A stretch of 64,000 nucleotides of DNA from Verrucomicrobiia bacterium (GCA_030425385.1 JAUIAH010000036.1:1-64000); one strand, 5' to 3'; numbered from the stretch's first letter, positions 1 through 9,976 are shown. A program made the numbers and translations. Notes: generated from the sequence alone by a model not told the origin.

Positions 1-417
1 CTGTTGCTGACCCTGGCCTTCGCCCTGACCCTGTTGGTTGTTCTGAGCTAGCTGGCCTTGACCCTGTCCCTGTTGTTGGCCTTGACCCTGACCCTGTTGC
101 TGACCCTGGCCTTCGCCCTGACCCTGACCCTGTTGGTCGTTCTGAGCTGGCTGACCCTGGCCTTGTCCCTGACCCTGGCCTTCGCCCTGACCTGGTTGCT
201 GACCCTGGTCCTGTTGGTTGTTCTGAGCTAGCTGGCCCTGTTGCTGGCCTTGGCCCTGACCTTGACCTTGTTGCTGACCCTGACCTGGTTGCTGGCCTTG
301 GCCCTGACCTTGTTGCTGACCCTGACCTGGTTGCTGGCCTTGGCCCTGACCTTGTTGCTGACCCTGACCTTGTTGCTGACCCTGACCTTGTTGCTGACCC
401 TGACCTTGTTGCTGGCC
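1..417 (-). repeat. Low-complexity Gln/Gly coding repeat
   Basis: Short units such as ctgaccctgaccttgttg are repeated through this stretch; near 349-412 an 18-base unit recurs about three and a half times in tandem. Read on the minus strand it encodes runs such as GQQQGQGQQQGQG with occasional Pro, Glu, Asn and Leu. It is the C-terminal tail of the DUF4175-like protein and continues beyond the left edge. Frames on the plus strand are only shadows of the repeat. Confidence 0.9.
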
Positions 418-3400
418 ATTCTGTGCGAGTTCTCCTAGTCCCTCCTGTGATGGATCGGCGTTCTCGTTTGGTTGGCCCTGAGGGGCTTGTTGTTCTAACT
501 GATCGATCAATTGCTGCACTTCGGATTGTGCTAGTTCAAGCGCCTGAGTTTCATCTCCCAAGATGCTTCGGGCGGCTTCCTCAATGCCTTGGGTGAGTTT
601 TGCGATGTCTGCTGCATTCTGTTCGTTGAGGGCCTCGGCACCAAGTGGATCCGGTAGGGAACGCTCGCTGCCGCCAATCATGTCGGCTGCTTGGCCGACG
701 CGTTCGGGGAGCTCATCTGCTTTGGCTGAACGCAGGGTGTCTTCCAAGCGACTGGAGAGCCGCGGCTCGGTGAGTTCGGCAGCCATGGCGATCTGCTTGG
801 CATCCTCAATCATCTGCTTGAGCGCTTGTTGTTGTTCTGTTAGGGAGTCTGTCGCTTCCGACCCCTCGTCGCGGAGGGAGGGGCGACGCGATTGGCCAGG
901 ATCATTGGCGTTGGCAAGTTGCTGCGCGATCTCTTCCTGACGATCCTCAATCTCAAACGCTTGATCACGCAAGGCGCGCATTTCGTCTGCGAAGCGATTG
1001 GCGGCCTGTTCGCGCAACTCTTCGTTCAGAGCGTTCATTTGATTCTCAGCACGTGTGGCTTCGGCAATGGCCTGCTCGTTATTGTTCTGGCCCATGGCGT
1101 CAGCGGCTTGTTGCAGGTCGTCGCGGACTTCGCCTAACTGCTCCCGGGCTTCCGCCAATTCGGATCGAGATTCCGATTGATCCATGTCGCGTTGGAGCTC
1201 GTCCACGTCTCGCAACATCTCGCGCTGTTGGTCGCGGAGGCGCTTCAGTTCGCGTTTCAGCTTCTCTTTCTCCTCCTCGTTCTCGGCGACCTCTAACTGG
1301 GCTTCCAATTCCTTGAGTTTGTCGGTAAGAGCCTCTTGTCGTTTCGCGAGTTCCTTGAGACGATTGAGATATTCCAAGGCTTCTTGATTCTCGGCACGCT
1401 GTTGAGCCAGGGCTTGCTGATCGGCTTGGTTCTGATTCTGATAGCGCTCCTCCTCCTCACCAAGATTCATGTCTTCCATCTGCGGATCCTGGCTACCGCC
1501 CCCGCCGCCTTGCGCTTGTTCTGCCTCGACGACTTGAACATCCCGTCCGCGCAACTTCAGCATCCAGTCGTAGGCCTGCATCTCGTGCTCTAGCGCTTTC
1601 TCGGCATTGTCTAACTGAGTCACATCAGCTTGTTGCTGCCAGGCATCGAGCGCCTCCACAGCCTGTTGCATTTCCGCAATCGCGTTGTCGGCGATTTCTT
1701 GCGCTTCTGCGGTGGTGAGTTCGGCCTTCATTTCTTCCATGCTGGCGATGCCGGCTTCCTGGCCCTGCTTGATCACATTGATGTCTTCCTTCTGGCGCTC
1801 GACGTTGCGCTGCGGGCTCTCAATCACGCGGTGCGTGGCGGCGATGAGTTCCTTCTGTTTGGCAGCTTCCTGCTGAGGCTGGTTACCCCCACCGCCGCCG
1901 CCACCCCCGCCGCCGGCACCTTCGGTGTAGTATTTGAGGAAGGGGCGGACTTCGATGAAATAGATGTCGCTCTTGGCGCGACGCCGATTTCCCTCGCTGT
2001 CCTTGTCATCAGCCCAGAAGTAGTAGGAAATGAGTTCATCCTCTTGCACACCGAGCTCCTCTAGGGCTAACACATGGGCCATTTCCACAGAGGGAAGAGG
2101 TTTCTCTTCAGACTCGCCAAAGACGAGCTCCGTGGCTTCCCCGCGGAAGGCGTAACTCATGCCATACGCGAGGATGCCGAAGTCGTCTTCGGCCTTTGCT
2201 TGCAGTTGGACTTCCTCGAGGGGAGAGGCCTGGATGTCTTTCTTTGGAAACACGGCCACCACTTCGGGGGCTTCATTTCGCAAGACGGTGAGTTCGAGGA
2301 TCTCGGGCGCTTTGTTGAGTCGTCCCTTATCATCTTCTAACGAAAGCATGAATTTCGTGCTCTCGACGGCGGTGATCGTACTCGTGTAGATCTTGGGATC
2401 CTCGGCTGATACCGTTAGGGAAATGCTCTCCTTTGTTTCCTCATCGGTCAGAGTGATCGTCTTGACGGGTTTATTGAGAATGAGTTCGACCCCTAGGAGA
2501 CTGTCCTCATAGGCAGTGAATTGACGCACATCCTTGAGCGGCTTGGGCTCACCTCCGACGAAGCTTGGTGGGGTGATGGTCACGTTGGCGACGTCTAGGC
2601 GCGGATACTCAAAGGTGGTGATGGCAAAGGTTTCCGTGGAGTCTTCGCCAAATTGAATCTGATAAACGAAGTCGTCATTCACCTCTGGCAGAATCACTCC
2701 GAAGAGGGGATCTTCCAGGCTCTTGATCATGGGCATCGATTGCCACTGATCTTCGGACGGCCCGTAGAGCAGATTGGCTTGTAGGGGAATGGTCTCGGCT
2801 CCGAAGAGCGCGCTGATGGCCAAGCGGCTACCGCGCTCGATCTCCGCGTTGCCAGGAGTGACTTCCACGGCGGTGTCGGGGATATCCGGGGCAGCAGTGG
2901 CGGGTGTCTCGGCCACCTTTCCTTGAGCAGAAGAAGATGGCATGATACCAGCGGGACCGAACTTTAGGAACCCCAAGACTAATGGTAGGAAGACCGCTAG
3001 CGCTGCGGCACGCCGCATCCAGCGGCTCCCGCGCTGAGCGCGATCCATGTCCTCTTGACTGACTTCCGCCAGCCAGTCTTGTTGGTGTGCCTTTGTGATG
3101 GCTTCTTGGACGACGCGCTCTTGCAGAAAGTTAAGTTTGCCGGATTCCGGATCCGGCTGTTGCTCGACCGCGGTGAGAAGGAGGGCCTGGAGATCGGGAT
3201 GTGATTCCTCAATCTTCTGCGCGAGAGCTTTTGCATCAAAGCTAGGATTCAAGCCGCGCCCACCCCAGATCCAGAATCCGAACGCGAGGATCAAGAGACC
3301 CAGGGACCACCAGAAGGACCACCATTGCAGGGCGAAGAGAAGAACTATCAAGAGTACGGCTCCCCCTAACAAGATGGCGGCTAACCGCGATTGCTCTTGC

Positions 3401-3465
3401 CAACGATGAACAGTCGCCTCGCGATCGGAGAGCGTTTCGAGGATTCGAATGATGGCTTTCTGCAT
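1..3465 (-). CDS. DUF4175-like membrane protein with Q/G-rich tail (3' end outside window)
   Basis: The frame is open from the ATG at 3463-3465 down to base 1, so 1155 codons are visible and the C-terminus lies outside the window. Two hydrophobic segments sit at about residues 24-60 and a third at about 150-170. A periplasmic beta-rich region follows, then a Gly-rich linker (about residue 515), long charged coiled-coil segments, and a tail made almost only of Gln and Gly. This order matches DUF4175-type proteins that follow BatA/VWA genes in Verrucomicrobiota and Planctomycetota. It starts 8 bases after the VWA gene stop, so it is probably the last gene of the moxR operon. The exact function is unknown; a role in envelope or stress physiology together with the MoxR chaperone is inference. 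Confidence 0.8.
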   Translation of the reverse strand, partial: MQKAIIRILETLSDREATVHRWQEQSRLAAILLGGAVLLIVLLFALQWWSFWWSLGLLILAFGFWIWGGRGLNPSFDAKALAQKIEESHPDLQALLLTAVEQQPDPESGKLNFLQERVVQEAITKAHQQDWLAEVSQEDMDRAQRGSRWMRRAAALAVFLPLVLGFLKFGPAGIMPSSSAQGKVAETPATAAPDIPDTAVEVTPGNAEIERGSRLAISALFGAETIPLQANLLYGPSEDQWQSMPMIKSLEDPLFGVILPEVNDDFVYQIQFGEDSTETFAITTFEYPRLDVANVTITPPSFVGGEPKPLKDVRQFTAYEDSLLGVELILNKPVKTITLTDEETKESISLTVSAEDPKIYTSTITAVESTKFMLSLEDDKGRLNKAPEILELTVLRNEAPEVVAVFPKKDIQASPLEEVQLQAKAEDDFGILAYGMSYAFRGEATELVFGESEEKPLPSVEMAHVLALEELGVQEDELISYYFWADDKDSEGNRRRAKSDIYFIEVRPFLKYYTEGAGGGGGGGGGGNQPQQEAAKQKELIAATHRVIESPQRNVERQKEDINVIKQGQEAGIASMEEMKAELTTAEAQEIADNAIAEMQQAVEALDAWQQQADVTQLDNAEKALEHEMQAYDWMLKLRGRDVQVVEAEQAQGGGGGSQDPQMEDMNLGEEEERYQNQNQADQQALAQQRAENQEALEYLNRLKELAKRQEALTDKLKELEAQLEVAENEEEKEKLKRELKRLRDQQREMLRDVDELQRDMDQSESRSELAEAREQLGEVRDDLQQAADAMGQNNNEQAIAEATRAENQMNALNEELREQAANRFADEMRALRDQAFEIEDRQEEIAQQLANANDPGQSRRPSLRDEGSEATDSLTEQQQALKQMIEDAKQIAMAAELTEPRLSSRLEDTLRSAKADELPERVGQAADMIGGSERSLPDPLGAEALNEQNAADIAKLTQGIEEAARSILGDETQALELAQSEVQQLIDQLEQQAPQGQPNENADPSQEGLGELAQNGQQQGQGQQQGQGQQQGQGQQQGQGQGQQPGQGQQQGQGQGQQPGQGQQQGQGQGQGQQQGQLAQNNQQDQGQQPGQGEGQGQGQGQGQPAQNDQQGQGQGEGQGQQQGQGQGQQQGQGQGQLAQNNQQGQGEGQGQQQ

Positions 3466-3473
3466 GGGATTGG

Positions 3474-5564
3474 TTACGCGTTCTCCGCGTTGGGTTTGGG
3501 TTGCGCACAGCGGGCTGAGTAAAGGATCTCTACCAGAACGAGGCCGAGGACCAGGTAGAGCAGCCAGAGCCAGACCTTCTGGCGGGCTTCTTGTTCTTCG
3601 ATGGATAGTTTCGCTGGAGGTAGTTCGCCTTTCTTGCCCTCTTCCGCGCGCTCCTCGTCAAGCTTGAGGAGGCGTTCCAGAGCGTCATCGTCCAAGGGGC
3701 TGAGATGGCTCTCATCTACCGGCACATTCACTGCCACGGCGAAGGTGCGCCCTGGGTAGGCGACCGTGTAGAGGCCAGGCTCCTCTGTCATGGTGAACTG
3801 TTGGTCGTCTTCCGCTAGGGCATGTTCCTCATTGCTGGGAGTTGTCACGGTCTTAGTCACTCCGACATCTAAGGGAATGGAGTCTCCAATGAAGTAGGCA
3901 CGTTTGGTGTCTCGGCCAGCGGGGTCTTGGGTAAGCATGGCGTAGAGCAGGGGGATGAATTTCGTCGAGAGCGCGAGCTGACTGTCTTCGCGCCCCCAGC
4001 CAGAGGTCATGACGACCACGGATCCTTGGCCGATGGGAATCTCGATCCACGCGGGATCCCCACTATCAAAAGTCGCAAGGACTCGTGCGCCCTCAAGTTG
4101 ACCCAAGTCGAGTTTGCGGTAGCGCCAATAGTGAATCTTGGTGAAATCGGCAAAGCGTGCTTCTGAAAAGCCTTGAAGGTAGGGATGCTGACGGTCCACG
4201 TTAGTGAGGAGAGCATAGTCAGGCACCGATGCTTCTTCCGCTGCTAACTGACTCATGCCCAACAATGCGGCAAGAGTGGGGGCTGCATTGACGGAGCGGA
4301 GCACGAATAGGCCTCTTCCGCCTCCTTCGAAGTAGGAACGCAGACCGTCCATGGGCACGTTGCCATGAGGATCAGAGAGAACGACAAAGTCTAACAGTCG
4401 CCAATCGATGTTCTCCAGTGACTCGGTCAGGGCCTTGAGATTCAACTCTGGCTTGAAGGTGGCGGTCTCAATCAGCGCTCGTTGAAAGAAGAACAATGGC
4501 CCTCCACGTTGATCGGGCGCTTCGTTGCTGTGGTAGAGGAGTCGCAGCGGCTTTGCGACCGGAGGGCTTTGGAAATAGCGGTTGTCGAAAGCTTCGTCGT
4601 CCCCCTCTAACTGAAGCACCGCCGCACTGGCGCCTGTGGTGGTCTTGGGCGCGGTGACAATTTCCGTCTCTCCTGGCGGGACAGTCACACGGATGGCTTG
4701 GCTAGCTGCGGTGCCATCGGGATGACGCCAGGAAACGGAGAATTGAGACTCCTTGGAAGCGCGATCATTGGTCAAACGGAAACGGTCGTCCTGCTTCTGA
4801 AGCTCAGCGATGCCCGTCGCCTTGGGTAGCAACTGGAGACTTGCGTTCGTCTTCGTTTCGCCGACGCGTCTCTCTACCACAGCCACTTCTAAAGGCCACT
4901 CGTATTGGCCTAACGCTTCGACATTAGCGCCTTCCTGGAGATCGCTGACCACGATCACTTTGCGCTCCGCGGGTGCTTCCGCATCGATGTCCTCAAGGGC
5001 GTCGCGGAATGACTCCACCGCCGTGATCATGGCTTGACCGAGATCCGTCCGCTGCCAGCTGGGCTTCAACGTCTCCAGCTTGGCGAGTAAACTCGCCTTG
5101 CGTTCATCCTCAGCGGCCTCACGCCAGGTGTCGAATCCATGAAGGAGCCTCGCAGATTGATCAAAGGTGAACATCTGCACCTCATCACTTGGCTTCAGAT
5201 CGTCGATAACGTCTTTGACCTCCTCAAGAGCATCTTCCCATTGGCCGTCACGCTGCATAGACGCGCTCGTGTCGAGGAGAATGACCACTTGCTGGCTCTG
5301 CCCAGCGAAATCCTTCATCAGATCTTGGCGGAGAAAGGGGCGCCCGAAGGCAAAGGCTAACAGAGCGAGAATCGCGCAACGTAGCAAGAGCAAGAGAAGG
5401 TTCTCGATCTTCGAACGCTGTTGCTGTTGAATGCGTGTGGGTTTGAGAAAGCGCAAGGAACTGAAGGGCACCACCTTCTTCAGCTCACGATTGCGCAGGT
5501 GAAGGAGGATGGGTACGCTGAGGGCAGCCAATCCTAACAAATAGAGAGGGAAGAGGAAATTCAC
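3474..5564 (-). CDS. BatA-domain VWA membrane protein
   Basis: This 696-residue protein has an N-terminal BatA-type region with two membrane segments (about residues 3-22 and 55-73). A von Willebrand A domain with a MIDAS motif DTSASM (98-103) follows, then a long periplasmic part, and a C-terminal membrane helix near residues 660-680. The start is a GTG that overlaps the TGA of the DUF58 gene (GTGA at 5561-5564), which points to translational coupling. VWA proteins of this kind work with MoxR ATPases and DUF58 proteins; the client is not known. It lies between the DUF58 and DUF4175 genes in one operon. Confidence 0.88.
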   Translation of the reverse strand: MNFLFPLYLLGLAALSVPILLHLRNRELKKVVPFSSLRFLKPTRIQQQQRSKIENLLLLLLRCAILALLAFAFGRPFLRQDLMKDFAGQSQQVVILLDTSASMQRDGQWEDALEEVKDVIDDLKPSDEVQMFTFDQSARLLHGFDTWREAAEDERKASLLAKLETLKPSWQRTDLGQAMITAVESFRDALEDIDAEAPAERKVIVVSDLQEGANVEALGQYEWPLEVAVVERRVGETKTNASLQLLPKATGIAELQKQDDRFRLTNDRASKESQFSVSWRHPDGTAASQAIRVTVPPGETEIVTAPKTTTGASAAVLQLEGDDEAFDNRYFQSPPVAKPLRLLYHSNEAPDQRGGPLFFFQRALIETATFKPELNLKALTESLENIDWRLLDFVVLSDPHGNVPMDGLRSYFEGGGRGLFVLRSVNAAPTLAALLGMSQLAAEEASVPDYALLTNVDRQHPYLQGFSEARFADFTKIHYWRYRKLDLGQLEGARVLATFDSGDPAWIEIPIGQGSVVVMTSGWGREDSQLALSTKFIPLLYAMLTQDPAGRDTKRAYFIGDSIPLDVGVTKTVTTPSNEEHALAEDDQQFTMTEEPGLYTVAYPGRTFAVAVNVPVDESHLSPLDDDALERLLKLDEERAEEGKKGELPPAKLSIEEQEARQKVWLWLLYLVLGLVLVEILYSARCAQPKPNAENA

Positions 5565-6478
5565 CGTGCCCGTCCTTTCCGGTCGAGTTTGGAACGCAAG
5601 CTCAGGAGGTGGTGGAGGCTTTCGTCAAACGGCTGATCAGTCGTTACGGAGATGAGATCGATGGCTAAGCCGCTGCAGAGTTTCTCCACGGCTGCCTGGT
5701 GGGCACCTAACTGTTCAAGATAATGTTCGCTGACACGTGCGGGGTCTAACTGATAGCGCTCGCCCGTTTCCATGTCCTCAAAGACGGCATTCTCTTCAAA
5801 GGTCCATCGCCGCTCAGCAGGGTCTAGGATTTGAAAGACCACGATGTCATGACCACATGAACGCAAGTAGGTGATCTGCGAGGACAGAGCCTCAAAGTCG
5901 TCCAGGAGATCGGAGAAGAGGACGATCAGTCCACGCTTCTTGAGGACGGGAACAAGGTCGCTCAGCGATTTCCGCAAATTGGTGCGGGTACTGGTTGGTT
6001 CCTTTTCCAGGTTGAGAATGATCTGGTGCAATTGCCCGCGCCAACGCCTGGGCGGGACCAATTCAGCGATCTCGTCTGTGCAGGTCACCAGACCAACAGT
6101 ATCGCCCTGGGAAAAGAGAAATTGGGCAAAGGTGGCCGCCAAGGTGGCCGCATAGTCGGCCTTGGTATAGTCGAGAGATCCAAACTCCATGGAGCGACTC
6201 CGGTCCACCACCATGTGGCAAATCAGATTGGTTTCCGCCTCAAACTTCTTGATGCAGTAGCGATCGCTGCGCGCAAAGAGTTTCCAGTCGATGTGTTTCG
6301 GATCGTCCCCTTCGACGTAGGCGCGGTACTCGCTGAACTCGACTGATGATCCATGGTAGGGACTCCGATGCAGCCCTTGTGCGTAGCCTTCGAGAATCCG
6401 GCGGGCTCGCAATTCGAGCGACTTGATGCGCATCAGTGTCGTCGCATCAATGCGTCTGGTGATCTCCGCCGGACCCAT
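5561..6478 (-). CDS. DUF58 domain protein
   Basis: The 305-residue protein carries the DUF58 signature around residues 59-80 (GDDPKHIDWKLFARS) and a VWA-like metal site DRSRSM at 92-97. No membrane segment is visible, so it is probably cytoplasmic, unlike longer membrane-bound DUF58 proteins. The ATG at 6476-6478 lies 7 bases after the moxR stop, and its own stop overlaps the start of the BatA-like gene. The MoxR-DUF58-VWA arrangement is widespread; the DUF58 protein is thought to act with the ATPase. The family call is firm, the biological role is not. Confidence 0.9.
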   Translation of the reverse strand: MGPAEITRRIDATTLMRIKSLELRARRILEGYAQGLHRSPYHGSSVEFSEYRAYVEGDDPKHIDWKLFARSDRYCIKKFEAETNLICHMVVDRSRSMEFGSLDYTKADYAATLAATFAQFLFSQGDTVGLVTCTDEIAELVPPRRWRGQLHQIILNLEKEPTSTRTNLRKSLSDLVPVLKKRGLIVLFSDLLDDFEALSSQITYLRSCGHDIVVFQILDPAERRWTFEENAVFEDMETGERYQLDPARVSEHYLEQLGAHQAAVEKLCSGLAIDLISVTTDQPFDESLHHLLSLRSKLDRKGRAR

Positions 6479-6485
6479 GTTCGTG

Positions 6486-7475
6486 TTAGTTGATTGCTTC
6501 TAACAGTTTCTTGATCACATCCTCGACGCTCACGCCGTCGGCCTCCGCGCGATAGTTCAGTAGCACGCGATGGCGCAGCACGGGCTCTGCCAGAGCGCAA
6601 ATGTCGTCCTTGGTCACATGGGAACGTCCCGCCAAGAGGGCTCGAGCCTTGCCGCCCAAGACCAGAAATTGACCGGCGCGAAGCCCCGCTCCCCAAGATA
6701 CCCAACTGTTGATAAAGTCTGGTGTCTCCTTGCCTCCTGGACGCGATAGGGTGGCCAAACGCACGGCAAAGCGAGCGACGTCTTCTGCCACCGGCACTTT
6801 GCGCACAATGTCATGAAACATGCGTACGTCGTCGGCCGAGAATAGCGTCTCTAACGAATAATCATCATTGGCTGTCGTCTTGGTGATGACTTCCACCTCC
6901 TCATCTTCTGAGAGATAGTCGACGAAGATGTTAAACATGAAACGATCGAGCTGTGCCTCTGGCAGGGGATAGGTGCCGTCCATCTCGATGGGATTCTGAG
7001 TGGCGAGCACAAAGAATGGGCGATCCAATTCGTAGCGCACCCCGGCCGCGGTGACCTGTTTCTCCTGCATGGCCTCTAACAAAGCGGCCTGTGTCTTCGG
7101 AGGTGTCCGGTTGATCTCATCTGCCAGCAAGATGTTGGCAAAGACTGGGCCCTTCACGAATTTCAATGCACGTCCGCCACCCTCCGTTTCCTGAAGAATC
7201 TCGGTGCCCACGATGTCAGTCGGCATGAGATCGGGCGTGAACTGAATCCGAGAGAACTTGAGGCTGAAGACTTCCGCGATGGAACTGACCAGGAGGGTCT
7301 TGGCCAAACCAGGGGCTCCTGTGAGGAGACAGTGCCCTCCGGCGAACAAGGCGACCAGCATCTGGTCGATCACCTCGGTCTGTCCAATGACCGCCTTTCG
7401 AATCTCAGTCCGAATCTTGCCGCTGGCATCAGCGAGTTTCTCTACAGCGGCGCGATCGTCTTCGTAAGCAGTCAT
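6486..7475 (-). CDS. moxR: MoxR-family AAA+ ATPase
   Basis: The 329-residue protein has a MoxR-style Walker A, GAPGLAKT (53-60), a Walker B region LLADEINR, and the conserved ATQNPIE segment. The C-terminus contains the usual lid domain ending near HRVLLNYRAEADG. MoxR proteins are chaperone-like ATPases that help assemble or activate complexes containing VWA proteins. This is the first gene of the four-gene minus-strand operon and faces proC across 147 bases, where both promoters must lie. Length and motifs are normal for the family. Confidence 0.95.
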   Translation of the reverse strand: MTAYEDDRAAVEKLADASGKIRTEIRKAVIGQTEVIDQMLVALFAGGHCLLTGAPGLAKTLLVSSIAEVFSLKFSRIQFTPDLMPTDIVGTEILQETEGGGRALKFVKGPVFANILLADEINRTPPKTQAALLEAMQEKQVTAAGVRYELDRPFFVLATQNPIEMDGTYPLPEAQLDRFMFNIFVDYLSEDEEVEVITKTTANDDYSLETLFSADDVRMFHDIVRKVPVAEDVARFAVRLATLSRPGGKETPDFINSWVSWGAGLRAGQFLVLGGKARALLAGRSHVTKDDICALAEPVLRHRVLLNYRAEADGVSVEDVIKKLLEAIN

Positions 7476-7622
7476 AAGCGGATGAAAGGAAACAAGAATG
7501 AAGGTTCCGGGTGAGTGTCGGAGCGGGCCGTCTCCACGTCAAGGCCGCAGAAAGCAGGGACCATGCCCAGCCCTGGCCAATCCTGGGTCGACAATTCACA
7601 GAACCGGGGATAAGAACGCCGC

Positions 7623-8429
7623 ATGGATCTCGGACTCATCGGTTGTGGCAAGATGGGCGGCGCGCTTCTCCGCGGCCTCTTTAAGAGTGCTGTGGACGTG
7701 ACTCAGGTGCATGTCTACGACGCTGTCGCGGCAGCATGCGAGTCGTTGGCGGAGGACGATGCGCGTATCACGGCGGTAGATTCCAACCGTGCGGTGGCCG
7801 AAGCGGCAGAGGTGCTCTTGTTATGCGTGAAGCCCAACATCATGGGCACCGTGGCTCAAGAAATCGCCATGGCATCGACCCCATCGCTCTGCATTTCCAT
7901 CGCGGCAGGCATTCCACTCTCCTTCCTTGAGGCGCACCTGGGAGCCCATCAACGGGTCATCCGGGTGATGCCCAACACGCCAGCCTTGGTGGGTGAGGGC
8001 GCTTCGGGATATGCGTTAGGGGAACGGGCCACGGCTGAAGACGGGGCGCTCACCAAGCAGTTGCTCCAAGCGGTGGGTATTGCCCATGAAGTGCCTGAAC
8101 GATTGTTAGATGCGGTCACGGGGTTGAGTGGTAGCGGACCCGCCTACATCTATCAGGTCATTGAAGCCATGGCAGATGCAGGAGTTTATCAAGGACTACC
8201 GCGGCCAGTGGCGATCGATCTCGCGGCGCAGACCGTTTTAGGAGCAGCCAAGATGGTGTTAGAAACGGGCGAGCATCCTGGGGTGTTGAAGGATCAGGTC
8301 ACGAGTCCTGGCGGAACCACCATTCGAGGCGTGGCTGCCTTGGAGGCTGGTGGACTCCGTCACGCCCTCATCAGCGCGGTCACGGCCGCCACGGAGCGGT
8401 CCGAAGCCTTAGGGAAACAAGGAGTCTAA
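7623..8429 (+). CDS. proC: Pyrroline-5-carboxylate reductase
   Basis: The enzyme makes proline from 1-pyrroline-5-carboxylate using NAD(P)H. The 268-residue product starts with the Rossmann motif GLIGCGKMGGALL, has the central VMPNTPALVGEG stretch, and the C-terminal signatures LSGSGPAYIYQ and TSPGGTTIRG. It is a single-gene plus-strand unit with GGGGATAAG before the ATG. The glutamate kinase gene proB lies in this window near 19 kb, but no proA was found. Confidence 0.96.
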   Translation: MDLGLIGCGKMGGALLRGLFKSAVDVTQVHVYDAVAAACESLAEDDARITAVDSNRAVAEAAEVLLLCVKPNIMGTVAQEIAMASTPSLCISIAAGIPLSFLEAHLGAHQRVIRVMPNTPALVGEGASGYALGERATAEDGALTKQLLQAVGIAHEVPERLLDAVTGLSGSGPAYIYQVIEAMADAGVYQGLPRPVAIDLAAQTVLGAAKMVLETGEHPGVLKDQVTSPGGTTIRGVAALEAGGLRHALISAVTAATERSEALGKQGV

Positions 8430-8443
8430 CAACATGGCGACTC

Positions 8444-9976
8444 TCACAAACCGCGCGTGTCCTTGCGGAACGAAAGCGGGGTGATGGCGTCGCGGACTGG
8501 TTTCAAATGACGCGGCGGGGCGCGGTCTACCTCTTCGGCCCAGCGGAACCACTCCTTGGCCATGGCCTCGACCCGCTCGGGATGCGTGGCAGCAAGGTCG
8601 TTCAATTCCGTCCGATCATTCTCTAAATGATAGAGTTCCCAACGCCCGCGTTTCGCCGAGACGAGTTTCCATGGGCCTTGGCGCAAGGCGCGATCGGAGC
8701 CAAAGCGGAAATAGAGATTCTCGTGGCCCGCGCGTGACTCTCCGCGAAACCAAGGGACAAGCGATTTGCCTTGCAAGGGATCCATGCGGCGATCGTCTAT
8801 CTGGTTGGGATAACTTGCCTCGCTCACATCTAACAAAGTGGCCATGATATCGATCAAGTGGCCGGGCTGATGCAGAATCGTTCCCGGTGGGGTGGTGATG
8901 CCCTTTGGCCAGTGGGCGATGAAGGGCGAGCTGATACCACCCTCGTGCTGATTCTGCTTGTAGAGGCGAAACGGCGTGTTGCCCACATGTGCCCAACTCG
9001 CATCGTAGGTCCAGTAGGACTTGGGATCCCAGGGCTTAAGATCACGTCCCCGGGTGCGTTCAAAGGGGCAGGCGCCATTGTCCGAACAGAAGAGAATGAG
9101 GGTATTCTCTAACAGTTGTTTGTCTTCGAGGAAACGAACGATCCTGCCAATGTTCTCATCTAAGACATCCACCATGGCGGCAAAGACTTCCATACGATCC
9201 CCCTCCCATGCTTTGTCCTCCGCGCTGAGACTCTCCCAGGCAGGCACGTGCTGAGGGCGGGGGCTCAGTTTCCATGGGGATGGGAAAAGGGAGAGGCGTT
9301 GCTGCTTCTCATGGCGCGCTTGGCGCAGCGCCTCCCAGCCTTGATCGTAATGGCCCTGGTACTTCCTCACCGCGGCTTCGGGAGCTTGCAAGGGATAGTG
9401 CGGAGCATTGAAGGCAGCGTAGAGCAAGAAAGGCTTCTCTGTGGTGGTTGCTTCGTTGAGGAAATCGAGAGCAAAGTCCGTGATGGCCGTCGTAACATAG
9501 AACGGCTTGCCATGAAGCATCTCTGGCACCTTCCATGGCTTGCCGTTCAGTCGGAAGGTAGGGTCTCCCGTAAAGAAATTCGTGGCCCCTGACAGATGTC
9601 CCCAATAGCGATCAAAGCCAAAGTCCGTCGGTTGCTTGCTCAAGTGCCATTTGCCTGACATGGCGGTAAAGTAGCCTGCCTGTCCTAACGCTTCCGCAAT
9701 CGTTGCGCCGCGAGTCAGTTGTTCGCTCCCGGCTTGATCGCAATAGAGCCCTGTGAGGAGGGAGACACGGGAGGAGTGACATTTGGCTGTGTTGTAGAAC
9801 TGCGTCGATCGAAGACCCCTGGCCGCTAAGCGATCCAGATTTGGGGTGGCGATCTCAGAACCGTAGCACCCAAGATCCGAGAATCCCAAGTCATCTGCCA
9901 TGATCACGACAATATTGGGCTGTTCACGAGCCAAGGCAGTGGACACCATAGCGAAGACAACTAAAAACCATTTCAT
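8444..9976 (-). CDS. Secreted sulfatase (arylsulfatase family)
   Basis: From the ATG at 9974-9976 the protein has 510 residues and opens with a signal peptide (MKWFLVVFAMVSTALA). The alkaline-phosphatase-superfamily metal site appears as VIMADDLG, and the active-site segment CHSSR has Cys66 as the residue expected to become formylglycine. The variant C-x-S-S-R replaces the more common C-x-P-S-R. Later motifs GKWHLS and SDNGACPF fit formylglycine sulfatases. A longer reading frame from a TTG at 10042 would bury the signal peptide, so the inner ATG is preferred. It probably removes sulfate esters from polysaccharides in the periplasm; the substrate cannot be told. Confidence 0.9.
   Translation of the reverse strand: MKWFLVVFAMVSTALAREQPNIVVIMADDLGFSDLGCYGSEIATPNLDRLAARGLRSTQFYNTAKCHSSRVSLLTGLYCDQAGSEQLTRGATIAEALGQAGYFTAMSGKWHLSKQPTDFGFDRYWGHLSGATNFFTGDPTFRLNGKPWKVPEMLHGKPFYVTTAITDFALDFLNEATTTEKPFLLYAAFNAPHYPLQAPEAAVRKYQGHYDQGWEALRQARHEKQQRLSLFPSPWKLSPRPQHVPAWESLSAEDKAWEGDRMEVFAAMVDVLDENIGRIVRFLEDKQLLENTLILFCSDNGACPFERTRGRDLKPWDPKSYWTYDASWAHVGNTPFRLYKQNQHEGGISSPFIAHWPKGITTPPGTILHQPGHLIDIMATLLDVSEASYPNQIDDRRMDPLQGKSLVPWFRGESRAGHENLYFRFGSDRALRQGPWKLVSAKRGRWELYHLENDRTELNDLAATHPERVEAMAKEWFRWAEEVDRAPPRHLKPVRDAITPLSFRKDTRGL

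Noticed and set aside
349-412. Tandem 18-base units as a possible CRISPR or non-coding repeat
   Set aside because: There are no unique spacers; the units are in frame and encode the Gln/Gly tail.
228-438. Open frames on both strands made of short repeated peptides (VRVSNKVR; LLTLTLL)
   Set aside because: They are frame shadows of the Gln/Gly coding repeat of the DUF4175-like gene; no start signal or homology.
563-2389. Several plus-strand open frames of 60-145 codons
   Set aside because: They are antisense to the well-supported DUF4175-like coding region and have unlikely composition.
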